Source of the DNA: Acidobacteria subdivision 2 bacterium RH1 MAG20
Lineage (GTDB): Bacteria; Acidobacteriota; Terriglobia; Terriglobales; Acidobacteriaceae
NCBI GenBank assembly: GCA_002197545.1
Contig: NFUO01000738.1
Location: forward strand, 1-64,000
Direction of reading: 5' to 3'
Length of the DNA stretch: 64,000 bases
Shown here: positions 31,301 through 39,226 of the stretch, piece after piece
How positions within the stretch are numbered: position 1 is the first letter of the stretch
Layout of the letters: each line of letters begins with the position of its first letter
The notes under the pieces: model-generated
What the model was told of the DNA's origin: nothing
The model's database searches: none
The model's input: the letters and a program-made list of their open reading frames with translations, nothing else
Made by a program: the position numbers and the translations under genes

Positions 31301-33892
31301 ATGTCTTTGCGGCCAGGAGCAGGTTCTACCTTCATGACCAGGAACGATTCATGGCATCGTCGCAATCTCATGCTTGGCATTGTTCTTGTGCCACTTGTGG
31401 TTCTCTGCTCTGCTTTTGCACAGGGGATGCTGCAACCGACTCCGCAATTTCCTTTGTCGGAAGGGCCTCTTCTTATTCATCAGGCCGTGCAGCCTGAGCA
31501 CCCTTTTACAGTGACTGGCTCAACCGGAGCAATTCTAGGTCTTCAGAGCGGCGACGTTGAACTATGGGCGCTGCCAACGAAGGTCTTCAGCCATCTGCAT
31601 TTGACCGCTGAGCTTGCGGGCTATCCTGTGCCGATTGATCTGAATGCTGCTGCGGCAGCCATCGACGTGCAACCTGATCATACGACGATCACTTACTCGC
31701 ACGCCGCCATCACGGTGCGGCAACATATGTTCGTGCCTGCGGGCGAGGGCGATCCGGCTAAGGGTGCGATCATTCTTTTCGAGATCAAGTCGGTCCTTCC
31801 GGCGGTGCTTACGATCTCGATGGAACCGGCGATGGTGCAGCAGTGGCCTGCTCCCACGTTTGGAAGGCCTTCTGCGAGTTGGCTACCCATGGGAAGCGGT
31901 GGTGGCTACGTTCTCTCCACGGACAATCCTGAAAACTTCGGCATGGTGGCGATGCCGAATGCTTCTCCGGGGATCATGGTTCCTTATCAGGAGCGTCCGC
32001 AGGCGTTTCCCCTACAGTTCAAGGTCCACTTCGATCCGAAGACGGACCAGGGCCATTTCTTTCCTCTCTTAGCTGAGGTCAGCCAGCCCGGCGAAAAGAA
32101 TTCTGCAGCGGCGGTGGCGGCGATGGAGGCGCGGCTTGTTGCAACCGCGAATGCGCTGCCGGAGATCTATCGTCAGACCCGCGACTACTATGACCACTTT
32201 TTCGATCGGCGCTTAACCGTTCATACGCCGGACCGGCACTTCGACGCGGCGCTACAGTGGGCGGAGATTGCTATTGAGCAAAGCAAGGTGCGCACGGGCA
32301 AGGAGGCAGGGCTGGTTGCAGGATGGTATCCGTCGTTTGATTCCACTCGGCCGGGATTTGGATGGTACTTTGGCCGCGATACCTTGTGGAGTCTCTATGC
32401 GGTGAATAGCTATGGTGACAAGGTTCTGGCGAAGCAGGCGCTGGAGTTTCTGATAAACAGGCAACGGGCCGACGGCAAGATGATGCATGAGTATTCGCTC
32501 ACGGCTGAGACGCTGCGGGGTGATCTCGACTGGGCTACGCTTGGCTACGAATACGCGGCTGCGGACTCGACACCACTGTTCATCATGGCGGTTGCCGACT
32601 ATGTCCGGACGACGGGCGATATGGACTTTTTGCGTGCGCACTGGGAGCAAGTCAAAAAGGCTTATGCCTTCGACCGCGCGCATGACTCCGACGGCGATGG
32701 CGTCTATGACAACAGCGAAGGGACTGGCTGGGTTGAGGCGTGGCTGCCGAAGAGGCCGCATCAGGAGATCTACCTTGCTTCCCTTGACCAGACATCGAGC
32801 GTGGCAATCTCGGAGTTGGCCAAGCTGATGCAGGATGAGGCTCTGGCATCCAGCGCAGCAGCGCAGGCAACACACATCGGTGATGTCATTGCGAAGTATC
32901 GGCAGAGCGATGGAACCTATGCCTTCAGCCGTAATCTCGATGGCAGTTACGATCTGACGCCGACAGTTTTTCCTGCCGTTGCTTTATGGACGTCGGGGTC
33001 ATCGTTGCCGGGGATCGGAGGGATGCTGTCAAGTTGGGCGTCCCATGACTTCGCTACCGATTGGGGCCTGCGCTCGGTGAGTGACAAGGCTGCTGTGTTC
33101 GATCCGATCAGCTACCATCAGGGTTCGGTGTGGCCGCTGTTTACGGGATGGGCTTCGCTGGCGGAGTATCGCGTTGGCCGTCCGCTTGCCGGATATGCGG
33201 CGTTGATGCGGAATGTGGATCTTACCTGGGCGCAGGACCCCGGCTTTGTCACCGAGGTGATTTCTGGGGAGTTCTTCCAGCCTTTAGGTCGCAGCAGCTC
33301 GCATCAGTTGTGGTCGTCGGCAATGGTGCTGACGCCCGCGGTCCGTGGTCTATTTGGTGTCGAGGCGGATGCCTTGCACCGTACACTTCAACTGCAGCCG
33401 CATCTTCCAGCGGGCTGGGATTCCGCGGAGTTGGACAATGTTCGCGTTGGCGATGATCTTTATACGGTTGCGCTGAAGAGGGAGGGGGCGCACCTGGTGA
33501 TTACGGTCCGATCCCCCAGAGAGACGGTGCTTTGTCTCAGTGATCGTGTGGTGGGGGAGGAGTGTCATGATCGGTCGGCTGCTGTGCATACACTGTCTCT
33601 GCTACTGCCTGCGGTGGAGGTGGGCCTTGATGGGATGGGATTGCCTGAGGCTGGAGCGACTACCAGCCAGCCGCGGGTGATCGATGAGACTTATCAAGCG
33701 GATGGTCTTGAGCTTACTTTGGAGGGGCCTGGTGGAAGTACGGCGCAGCTTTCGCTGCGGAGGAATTCTGAGCGATTGAAGGGCTTGAAGGTGGAGGGAG
33801 CTGAAGTTGTCGGAGATAAGTTGAAGGTTGCTTTTCCGGCTGCAACAGGCTTCGTCACGCAAAAGCTGCGGGTTTCCTGGTCCAAAGAGTAA
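31301..33892 (+). CDS. Secreted six-hairpin glycosidase (amylo-alpha-1,6-glucosidase-like)
   Basis: 863 residues; an alternative start is the ATG at 31334. A signal segment (LMLGIVLVPLVVLCSAFAQG) precedes a beta-rich N-domain. From about residue 300 an (alpha/alpha)6 barrel is visible: GWYPSFDSTRPGFGWYFGRD, then DLDWATLGYEYAAADSTPLF, GTGWVEAWLP and YHQGSVWPLFTGWASLAEYR. These motifs resemble glycogen-debranching GDE and GH15/GH63-like enzymes; the acidic catalytic pair is probably in RDTLW and WVEAW, but this is a guess. The substrate is unknown. It follows an Oar-like receptor, consistent with a glycan-use locus. Confidence 0.82.
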   Translation: MSLRPGAGSTFMTRNDSWHRRNLMLGIVLVPLVVLCSAFAQGMLQPTPQFPLSEGPLLIHQAVQPEHPFTVTGSTGAILGLQSGDVELWALPTKVFSHLHLTAELAGYPVPIDLNAAAAAIDVQPDHTTITYSHAAITVRQHMFVPAGEGDPAKGAIILFEIKSVLPAVLTISMEPAMVQQWPAPTFGRPSASWLPMGSGGGYVLSTDNPENFGMVAMPNASPGIMVPYQERPQAFPLQFKVHFDPKTDQGHFFPLLAEVSQPGEKNSAAAVAAMEARLVATANALPEIYRQTRDYYDHFFDRRLTVHTPDRHFDAALQWAEIAIEQSKVRTGKEAGLVAGWYPSFDSTRPGFGWYFGRDTLWSLYAVNSYGDKVLAKQALEFLINRQRADGKMMHEYSLTAETLRGDLDWATLGYEYAAADSTPLFIMAVADYVRTTGDMDFLRAHWEQVKKAYAFDRAHDSDGDGVYDNSEGTGWVEAWLPKRPHQEIYLASLDQTSSVAISELAKLMQDEALASSAAAQATHIGDVIAKYRQSDGTYAFSRNLDGSYDLTPTVFPAVALWTSGSSLPGIGGMLSSWASHDFATDWGLRSVSDKAAVFDPISYHQGSVWPLFTGWASLAEYRVGRPLAGYAALMRNVDLTWAQDPGFVTEVISGEFFQPLGRSSSHQLWSSAMVLTPAVRGLFGVEADALHRTLQLQPHLPAGWDSAELDNVRVGDDLYTVALKREGAHLVITVRSPRETVLCLSDRVVGEECHDRSAAVHTLSLLLPAVEVGLDGMGLPEAGATTSQPRVIDETYQADGLELTLEGPGGSTAQLSLRRNSERLKGLKVEGAEVVGDKLKVAFPAATGFVTQKLRVSWSKE

Positions 33893-33918
33893 ATCTACCC
33901 TCCGTCTGAAAAAGTGGG

Positions 33919-34389
33919 TTAGGGCTGGTAGGGGCCTCCGGGGACGCCCCAGCTCCAGGCAGGCATGGGAGCTTCTGCGACGGGAGTGTCCGCAGGGAGG
34001 GCGGAGTTGATGACGGCGAGGCGGGAGCCCCATTCGAGGTAGGCCACCAGGGCCGAGCGGAACTCGGGGTCGGAGGGGAGTTCGAGTTCATCGGCGGTTT
34101 CGAGGAGGAGATCAACCCAACGCTTGCGCTGCTGCTCGGTGATGCCTTTGCCAAGGTGATGGCGGATCATGGAGGCGTGTCCGCCGTGCTGGGCGGAGTA
34201 TTCGGCGGGACCGCCGAGGACCTCGGCGATGAACTGGGCTACGTGCTGGAAGTGCTCCTTGGGCATATTGGCGAAGAGCGGCTCGAGGAGCGGGTCGGCT
34301 GGGACTTTCTGGTAGAAGCGATCGATGAGCGCGTTGAGGGGCTCTGCGCCGCCTAGCCATTCGTAGAGGGTGGGAACCTTGGGGGCCAT
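33919..34389 (-). CDS. Truncated haemoglobin-like (2/2 globin) protein
   Basis: 156 residues from the ATG at 34389 (a GTG at 34440 is less likely). The sequence TLYEWLGGAEPLNALIDRFY, VPADPLLEPLFANM and HASMIRHHLGKGITEQQRKR follows the group II truncated haemoglobin pattern, with the proximal histidine probably in MIRHH and a short glycine-rich EF region. The tail of about 30 residues (PVAEAPMPAWSWGVPGGPYQ) is longer than usual. Such globins bind oxygen or nitric oxide in the cytoplasm. Confidence 0.85.
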   Translation of the reverse strand: MAPKVPTLYEWLGGAEPLNALIDRFYQKVPADPLLEPLFANMPKEHFQHVAQFIAEVLGGPAEYSAQHGGHASMIRHHLGKGITEQQRKRWVDLLLETADELELPSDPEFRSALVAYLEWGSRLAVINSALPADTPVAEAPMPAWSWGVPGGPYQP

Positions 34390-34551
34390 AACTGGGATTT
34401 TAGCGCGGGAAAGCTGTTCGCGTGTAACGTGACGGCCCACCTCAGCAGTGCCGCCTCATGGATGAATTTCCCGTTTTTGCGGCAGCGGCTAAACTCGGTA
34501 TCGACTGCTACTACTATTATATGGAGCCGCGAGACGGCAGTATGGAGCTTT

Positions 34552-35427
34552 ATGAATCGTCGGAGATTTGGTCAGTTGGCGATAGGGGCGACCGGTGCAC
34601 TGTTCGCTCCAAGGTGGGTACGGGCGGCTCCCGATGTTAAGGGAGCACGGCTCTCGTCCATGCTGTGGGTGCTGGAGAGGCAGGCCCCGTTCGACCGTTG
34701 CGTGGAGATGGTTGCGGAGGCAGGCTACCAGGGGATCGAACTGACCGGGCAATTTAAGAAGTGGACGCCAGAGGAGAGGCTGAGAGTGATGGCACGGATG
34801 CGCACGCTCGGGATGGTCTTCGACTCGATGAGCGGTATGAAGGCGGGCTTCGCGGTGCCGGAGGAGACGGAGGTTTTTCTGGCACAGTTTCAGGAGCATC
34901 TGCGAGCGGCGAAGGAGCTGGAATGTCCACAGGTGATCGTGCTGTCGGGCAAGCGGGTGGAGAGCGCGGGGGCAGATGTTCAGCGAAAGGTCTCTATCGA
35001 GAACCTGAAGCGTGCCGGAGAGATGGCCGCGAAGGAGTCGATCGAGATTGTGATTGAGCCGATCGACCTGCTTGAGAATCCAACGATCTTTCTGACGACG
35101 GTGAGCGATGGGTTCGAGATCGTTGAGGCGGTCAATGCGCCGAATGTCAAGGTGCTGTACGACTTTTATCATGAGCAGCGGGGCTTCGGAAATTTGATCG
35201 AGAAGTTGGAGAAGAACATTGACCGGGTGGGGTTGATCCATGTGGCGGATGTTCCGGGACGGCATGAGCCGGGGACGGGCGAGATTGACTATCCGGTGAT
35301 CTATCGCAAGCTGGCGGAGTTGCACTACGACCGCTGGATTGCGATGGAATACTACCCGACGGGCGAGCCGGTGGCTTCGCTGAAACAGGCGAGAGTGAGC
35401 GCGCTAGAGGCGATGAGAGGGCGTTAG
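34552..35427 (+). CDS. Tat-exported TIM-barrel sugar isomerase (hydroxypyruvate isomerase-like)
   Basis: 291 residues from the ATG at 34552, chosen because GGAG precedes it and a twin-arginine signal follows (MNRRRFGQLAIGATGALFAP ending VRAAP). The mature part is an AP-endonuclease-2-like TIM barrel: GYQGIELTGQ, EIVIEPIDLLENPT, VKVLYDFYHEQ, LIHVADVPGRHEPGTGEIDY and WIAMEYYPTG, giving the Glu, Asp, His and Glu metal ligands of the Hyi/xylose-isomerase-like group. It probably isomerises or epimerises a small hydroxy-ketose in the periplasm; the true substrate is unknown. Confidence 0.87.
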   Translation: MNRRRFGQLAIGATGALFAPRWVRAAPDVKGARLSSMLWVLERQAPFDRCVEMVAEAGYQGIELTGQFKKWTPEERLRVMARMRTLGMVFDSMSGMKAGFAVPEETEVFLAQFQEHLRAAKELECPQVIVLSGKRVESAGADVQRKVSIENLKRAGEMAAKESIEIVIEPIDLLENPTIFLTTVSDGFEIVEAVNAPNVKVLYDFYHEQRGFGNLIEKLEKNIDRVGLIHVADVPGRHEPGTGEIDYPVIYRKLAELHYDRWIAMEYYPTGEPVASLKQARVSALEAMRGR

Positions 35428-35436
35428 CTACTGATG

Positions 35437-35505
35437 CCCCTCTCCCCCCTGAAAAATTCTAAAGTATTCGAAACATGTGAGATAGGTCTGGACTTGGTCT
35501 GGATG
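35437..35505. repeat. Dispersed repeat, copy 2
   Basis: Begins CCCCTCTCCCCCCTGAAAA, then TTCTAAAGTATTCGAAAC and GAGATAGGTCTGGACTTGG. It is the same ordered set of blocks as at 26025-26085 and again directly follows a gene stop. Confidence 0.6.
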
Positions 35506-35593
35506 ACAGACCTTGTTTGCTCCCGGTTTATCTGGGTTGGGCTTGTCAAGTTTTTGAGCTTCTACGAAAGCGGGCTGCCCGATCTCATGAGAG

Positions 35594-35773
35594 TTATTCG
35601 TTGGCGATGATTTCGCGTAAATCGGCGATGTGCTCTTTTATTTTGGAGATTCGTTCTGGCCAGGAGCTTCCCGTGGGATCGGGGTAGGGTTCTCCGGCGG
35701 CGTAGCGCCGTTCGGCTTCGGCAAGATGCTCGGTCAGGATGACGAGGCGTTCTTGTAGGGTAGGGCCGCTCAT
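35594..35773 (-). CDS. Small hypothetical helical protein
   Basis: 59 residues from the ATG at 35773. It is predicted as two helices with a proline break: PTLQERLVILTEHLAEAERR, then WPERISKIKEHIADLREIIA. No family is recognised and the ribosome site is weak, so a real gene is only moderately supported. Confidence 0.45.
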   Translation of the reverse strand: MSGPTLQERLVILTEHLAEAERRYAAGEPYPDPTGSSWPERISKIKEHIADLREIIANE

Positions 35774-35960
35774 AAGCAAAAGCCTATCACTTCAGACCTT
35801 GTCGTTTGCAGGTGGATTCCAAGGTTCGGACAGACGGCGAAACAAGCGTTTGGGTGAAGACGGTGTTGCAATCTGCTTGACTCATTTTGTTTGCGGGCGT
35901 AAGTTTGGCTCCTTCTGTGACAGGGCCTTTAGACATCGCTATCAGCGAAAGGAGATTTCT

Positions 35961-36266
35961 ATGCGCATGATTATGTACCTTACGTTTCCGGTTGAGATTT
36001 TCAACGCGGCGGTGAAGGATGGCTCGGCTGGAGCCAGGATGAAGAAGATTCTTGACAATGTAAAGCCGGAGGCGGCGTACTTCACGGACCGTCATGGCCA
36101 ACGCAGCGGCGTTGTGATTGTGGACGTGGCCGATGCATCGAAGATTCCTGCGGTGGCCGAGCCGTGGATGCTCTCGTTCAATGCGGGGATTGAGATGCAT
36201 CCGGTGATGAGTCCGGCAGACCTTGCGGGGTCTGGGATCGATGGGATGGGTAAGGATTGGGCGTAG
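35961..36266 (+). CDS. Small protein of unknown function (DUF3303-like)
   Basis: 101 residues from the ATG at 35961, behind AAAGGAG. The order of elements, MRMIMYLTFPVEIFNAAVKD, AAYFTDRHGQRSGVVIVDVA and AVAEPWMLSFNAGIEMHPVM, resembles small ferredoxin-like alpha/beta-barrel dimers. No catalytic residues can be named. A second small gene follows 26 bp later with its own strong ribosome site. Confidence 0.75.
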   Translation: MRMIMYLTFPVEIFNAAVKDGSAGARMKKILDNVKPEAAYFTDRHGQRSGVVIVDVADASKIPAVAEPWMLSFNAGIEMHPVMSPADLAGSGIDGMGKDWA

Positions 36267-36292
36267 AATCCGGAATTAGCAAAGGAGGCTCC

Positions 36293-36523
36293 ATGGCTCT
36301 CAGTTTTGCCACAGATATTCGCCCTCTTTTCCGGGATGGGGACATTGAATGCATGATGCCCATGGGGATTGAGCTTGATAATCCAGCATGGATGTGTGTC
36401 CCCGCCAACGCGCAAAGTGTCTACGATGCGGTGTCCGGAGGCACAATGCCTCCAGGTGAACCCTGGCCGCCAGATCGTGTTTCGCTTTTCAAGGAGTGGA
36501 TGGACGCAGGTTACCCTGCATAA
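36293..36523 (+). CDS. Small protein resembling a cytochrome-like domain without haem motif
   Basis: 76 residues from an ATG preceded by AAAGGAGG. The sequence starts MALSFATDIRPLFRDGDIEC and ends PPDRVSLFKEWMDAGYPA. IRPLFR...GTMPPGEPWP...LFxxWxDAG is the framework of small c-type-cytochrome-like domains, but no CxxCH haem site is present, as in the related uncharacterised proteins I recall from other bacteria. Likely co-transcribed with the preceding gene. Confidence 0.7.
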   Translation: MALSFATDIRPLFRDGDIECMMPMGIELDNPAWMCVPANAQSVYDAVSGGTMPPGEPWPPDRVSLFKEWMDAGYPA

Positions 36524-36552
36524 ACAGGCAATGGTTTGCGCTTCCGTGCGAA

Positions 36553-36584
36553 TGCCCCACATCTCAGGATCGAGATATGGGGCA
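36553..36584. repeat. REP-like palindrome 1
   Basis: TGCCCCACATCTC (36553-36565) pairs with GAGATATGGGGCA (36572-36584), 12 of 13 matching, flanked by CGAA and CCCG. It shares its outer parts (CGAATGCC and GGGGCACCC) with the palindrome at 37251. Confidence 0.5.
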
Positions 36585-36777
36585 CCCGCTTTACTGGAGA
36601 GGATTAGATGTGTGCCACCAGCCCTTCGAATCATTGGAGTTAAGTCTGGACTTGAAGTATGGCCTGGGTGAGTAGTTCCAAATAAAGGGTTGCTTTTGAC
36701 GATGAATTCTATCAAGCGTGGGCGGAATTTTTTCAGGCTGACCGGAAGGGGTGGCTCCTGAAGCTTAAGTTCGTTTG

Positions 36778-37164
36778 TTAGGTGGTTACGAATGGCCGCG
36801 TAAGGGCAGCAATGATTAGAGAAATCAATCCCACGATGAACGATATTCCTGCAGCGGTAATCCACTTATATGAGGTCCAGGCAGCTATCGGGTAGCCTCC
36901 GCCACCATAAACTGCCTGGCCGCCCGCGATGCAGATGTAGGTAAGTCCGAGTCCGCAAGCAATGATGGCAAAGAGCATCGAAGCCCATGAGATACCAAGC
37001 AAAATACGGAAAGATTTTTTTGCAGTTGAGAAACCGATTATCTTTTCGGAGAATGTCAGAGAGAACACCAGCACACCTGTCACGACTGTGATGAATTGCT
37101 TGCACAGGTCTTCAGTGATCGTGAAGTCATATTTTATGAAGTCTGCCACGGGGTCAACATTCAT
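36778..37164 (-). CDS. Small multi-pass membrane protein
   Basis: 128 residues from the ATG at 37164, with GGAGG upstream. Three membrane segments are visible: QFITVVTGVLVFSLTFSEKI, FRILLGISWASMLFAIIACG and ITAAGISFIVGLISLIIAAL, with a glycine-rich loop (GGQAVYGGGGYPIAAW) between the last two. No family recognised. It stands alone between two palindromic repeats. Confidence 0.65.
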   Translation of the reverse strand: MNVDPVADFIKYDFTITEDLCKQFITVVTGVLVFSLTFSEKIIGFSTAKKSFRILLGISWASMLFAIIACGLGLTYICIAGGQAVYGGGGYPIAAWTSYKWITAAGISFIVGLISLIIAALTRPFVTT

Positions 37165-37250
37165 GTGTCCTCCGGTCAAATTCAATTCTGCATATTCTTT
37201 TCTCCATTCTATTGATAGATGGGGAAGAGGGTTCGTGCTTGCACACGAAT

Positions 37251-37287
37251 GCCATTCATGCGAGGAGACTGCATGAATGGGGCACCC
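37251..37287. repeat. REP-like palindrome 2
   Basis: CCATTCATGC (37252-37261) and GCATGAATGG (37271-37280) are a perfect 10-bp inverted repeat; the flanks ACGAATGCC and GGGGCACCC recur at 36553-36584. Confidence 0.5.
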
Positions 37288-37391
37288 AAGGTGTTGGTGG
37301 GTTTTTATGTATGGGCCACCCGCCCTGAAGTAGAACTTCAGGAAATTTGTTAGAAGTTACGAGGAGGTTGATGTATGAGGTTTAGCGTCCT

Positions 37392-38225
37392 TTACGTTAT
37401 TTTTCGGATACGCGCAGGGATAAATTTTCCTGCTGTCATCCAATCATTACCGGTGCGATCTACCTTACATCCGATCTTTGCTAATCGGTTGATAACGTCA
37501 TTCCGCTTTCCCTGTTCATCTGTCAACCGCACGACATGCCTGCCAGCTATATCAGAAAAACCTCGCACTGTTCCAACCTGCACAATGAGCGTTTTTTCTG
37601 AGTGGCGTCCCATTGCCAGCCCAGCCTCGAATAGAACATTGGGTCGTGGCTGACCTTGAAGCTTACGCTCGCCAGCAGGTTCCTTTTTCCCATGCAGACT
37701 TGCATGAAGCATTGCATCGTCATCCGGCGAAAAAAGTACAACTACTGCTTGAACGCGAGACATAGCAGCATCAAGGATTTCCCCGATGTGGGGATTTACT
37801 CCTTTAGCTAAGAGAAGCGCCTTCTCCCATTCAAGAGGTTTCAAACCTATGGAATAAAGGAATTCGAACATCGATCTTCTCAAAGCCTCATCTCGTCCGT
37901 GCACTACAAATACGGAATTCGCATCTGTTTGCCTGATGGCACTCCGCGATTTTGAGGCGCGCCTATTTTGCTGCTTTTGCGAAATTACCGGGGATATCAC
38001 CGGTTGACTCGCGGGGAAGGCTGCTAACCGCATCGCTGCACGCTCTTCCAAGGTCGAGTAGGGATTGATCCCGATTCCTTCGTCAGCAGCAAGTATTAGA
38101 GCTGCTGTAATGCGTTCCATCCTTTGACGATTTGCAATTTCAGTGATGCGCGCATTCAGATGTCGACGACCTATTCCAAGCTTCTTTTCGAGTCGCTCCA
38201 AAAGCTTTGGATTAATTGGCGCCAT
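37392..38225 (-). CDS. TIR-like nucleotide-binding effector (PF10137/Cap12 type)
   Basis: 277 residues. Residues 104-235 are the TIR-like domain of PF10137: SVFVVHGRDEALRRSMFEFL, GLKPLEWEKALLLAKG, VVVLFSPDDDAM and RPNVLFEAGLAMGRHSEKTL, with E200 as a candidate catalytic glutamate. Members of this family serve as NAD-cleaving or nucleotide-sensing effectors in CBASS and Pycsar systems. Residues 1-70 form a separate helical domain (KLLERLEKKLGIGRRHLNAR ... ADEGIGINPYSTLEERAAM) joined by a basic linker. It is the last of four overlapping genes after three small HTH proteins. No cyclase gene is nearby, so the activating signal would be different. Confidence 0.82.
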   Translation of the reverse strand: MAPINPKLLERLEKKLGIGRRHLNARITEIANRQRMERITAALILAADEGIGINPYSTLEERAAMRLAAFPASQPVISPVISQKQQNRRASKSRSAIRQTDANSVFVVHGRDEALRRSMFEFLYSIGLKPLEWEKALLLAKGVNPHIGEILDAAMSRVQAVVVLFSPDDDAMLHASLHGKKEPAGERKLQGQPRPNVLFEAGLAMGRHSEKTLIVQVGTVRGFSDIAGRHVVRLTDEQGKRNDVINRLAKIGCKVDRTGNDWMTAGKFIPARIRKIT

Positions 38226-38466
38226 TTATCTTCTTGCCCTTCTTCTGCTTAGCTTCATAAATAAAGACGCTTACGCTATTTTCTGAAATATCAAGCATCT
38301 CCCCGATCTCTGCATTCGAGAAACCACCTGCACGGAGCAAAACGACTTGATCCATTTTTCCTTTAACGCTTTGGAGGGCAAGGATTCCGAGCATTCGAGC
38401 TATTTTTTCTTCAGGGGGAAGCGGCTCAGTGCGTGCCTTATTTGCTGCTTTTTTTTGGCTTGCCAC
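38212..38466 (-). CDS. Small HTH protein (sigma-70 region 4-like), third of three
   Basis: 84 residues. The C-terminal half is a helix-turn-helix, AGGFSNAEIGEMLDISENSV then SVFIYEAKQKKGKK, of the kind seen in sigma region 4 and LuxR/GerE domains. The N-terminus is basic and then helical (EEKIARMLGILALQSVKGKM). It overlaps the TIR gene by 14 bp and the preceding HTH gene by 29 bp. It is probably a DNA-binding regulator or sensor subunit; that is inferred. Confidence 0.75.
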   Translation of the reverse strand: MASQKKAANKARTEPLPPEEKIARMLGILALQSVKGKMDQVVLLRAGGFSNAEIGEMLDISENSVSVFIYEAKQKKGKKINGAN

Positions 38467-38689
38467 TGGAGTCCTCCTTCTTTGAGCGCTGCCTTAGGAG
38501 TTCTGCAATAGAGGCTGGGCTAGAACCGAGCATGCTCGCAATCTCTTTCTTATCCAAACCTAAGCTTTCGAGAAATACGGCACGTTCAGATATTGTTTTC
38601 TTGTCTACTTCGGCAAGATGCATAGATATCCGAGCAAGAGACCTGGCAACTACGGGAAGCCATAGTTGTTCGCTTTCGTTGTTACTCAT
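38438..38689 (-). CDS. Small HTH protein (sigma-70 region 4-like), second of three
   Basis: 83 residues. The helix-turn-helix is LESLGLDKKEIASMLGSSPA followed by SIAELLRQRSKK, with a basic tail. The N-terminal 40 residues are helical (LPVVARSLARISMHLAEVDK). It overlaps both neighbours (8 bp with the first HTH gene, 29 bp with the third). Plan and length match the other two, suggesting tandem duplication followed by divergence. Confidence 0.72.
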   Translation of the reverse strand: MSNNESEQLWLPVVARSLARISMHLAEVDKKTISERAVFLESLGLDKKEIASMLGSSPASIAELLRQRSKKEDSSGKPKKSSK

Positions 38690-38906
38690 CGGTTTTTTTC
38701 TCCTTGCTGGGTTTTCCTTTCAACCTTGTCCGTCGAACGGCTATGGCGTTTTCAGTCAAACCCAGAGCCAAAGCGATCTCAGCATTGTTCCAGCCTGATC
38801 GGACGAGCAAAGGAAAACGTTCGGCTTCATCTAACTTCTGAAGCTGAATGAGGAGGAGGGCGTTTAGTATTTTTCGTAAATCTTCTGTATCGGAACCATT
38901 GGTCAA
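38682..38906 (-). CDS. Small HTH protein (sigma-70 region 4-like), first of three
   Basis: 74 residues from a TTG at 38906 with GGGAG eight bases upstream. The helix-turn-helix is SGWNNAEIALALGLTENAIA followed by VRRTRLKGKPSKEKK, preceded by LLLIQLQKLDEAERFPLLVR. It opens the four-gene overlapping operon that ends with the TIR-like effector. The shared design of the three proteins (about 40 helical residues, HTH, basic tail) suggests they form a complex on DNA or report a change in it. Confidence 0.72.
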   Translation of the reverse strand: MTNGSDTEDLRKILNALLLIQLQKLDEAERFPLLVRSGWNNAEIALALGLTENAIAVRRTRLKGKPSKEKKTDE

Positions 38907-38965
38907 AATGAAGCTCCCAAAGCAGTAAGTTGAAGTCCTGCATTCGATGCTGACTGGATGGGAGA

Positions 38966-38995
38966 ATTCTACTCAAGAAACTTCAAGTTGACCAA
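38966..38995 (-). promoter_or_regulatory. Possible promoter of the HTH/TIR operon
   Basis: On the reverse strand TTGGTC (38995-38990) and TAGAAT (38971-38966) are separated by 18 bp and lie about 60 bp upstream of the first HTH gene. Only a moderate match to consensus. Confidence 0.35.
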
Positions 38996-39026
38996 AGGTT
39001 TTATTGAATTCAGAATACTTAGCTTT

Positions 39027-39222
39027 CTACTCCACAGTAACGCTCTTTGCCAGATTTCTGGGTTGGTCTACGTCGCAGCCTCTTCTTACGGCGATGTGGT
39101 AGGCGAGGAGTTGTAGGGGGACCACTTCGAGGATGGGTAGGAGGAGTTCGGGGGCCTGGGGGATTTGGATGGTGTGTTCTACCAGGTGCTTGATCTCTTC
39201 GTCGCTTTCGATGGCGATGGCC
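39027..39222 (-). pseudogene. glmS: Duplicated 3' end of glmS
   Basis: This 196-bp stretch still encodes, in frame, the last 64 residues of GlmS from [16 protein letters not shown] through [17 protein letters not shown] and a stop. It is nearly identical to the true glmS end at 39845-40040, differing mostly at synonymous sites, with one visible Gly to Ser change. It has no start codon. The brnTA pair lies exactly between the two copies. The arrangement suggests insertion of a segment at the end of glmS that brought its own glmS tail, or a duplication that later diverged. Confidence 0.88.
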
Positions 39223-39226
39223 GGGT

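Noticed and set aside
30279..31301. 340-codon reverse frame opposite the TonB receptor end
   Set aside because: The receptor's beta-barrel and terminal aromatic residue are clear on the + strand; the reverse product is Arg-rich without motifs.
36700..36780. Short frame DDEFYQAWAEFFQADRKGWL before 36780
   Set aside because: It looks protein-like, but it has only 27 codons, no start codon with a ribosome site, and no recognised family; it may be a decayed fragment.
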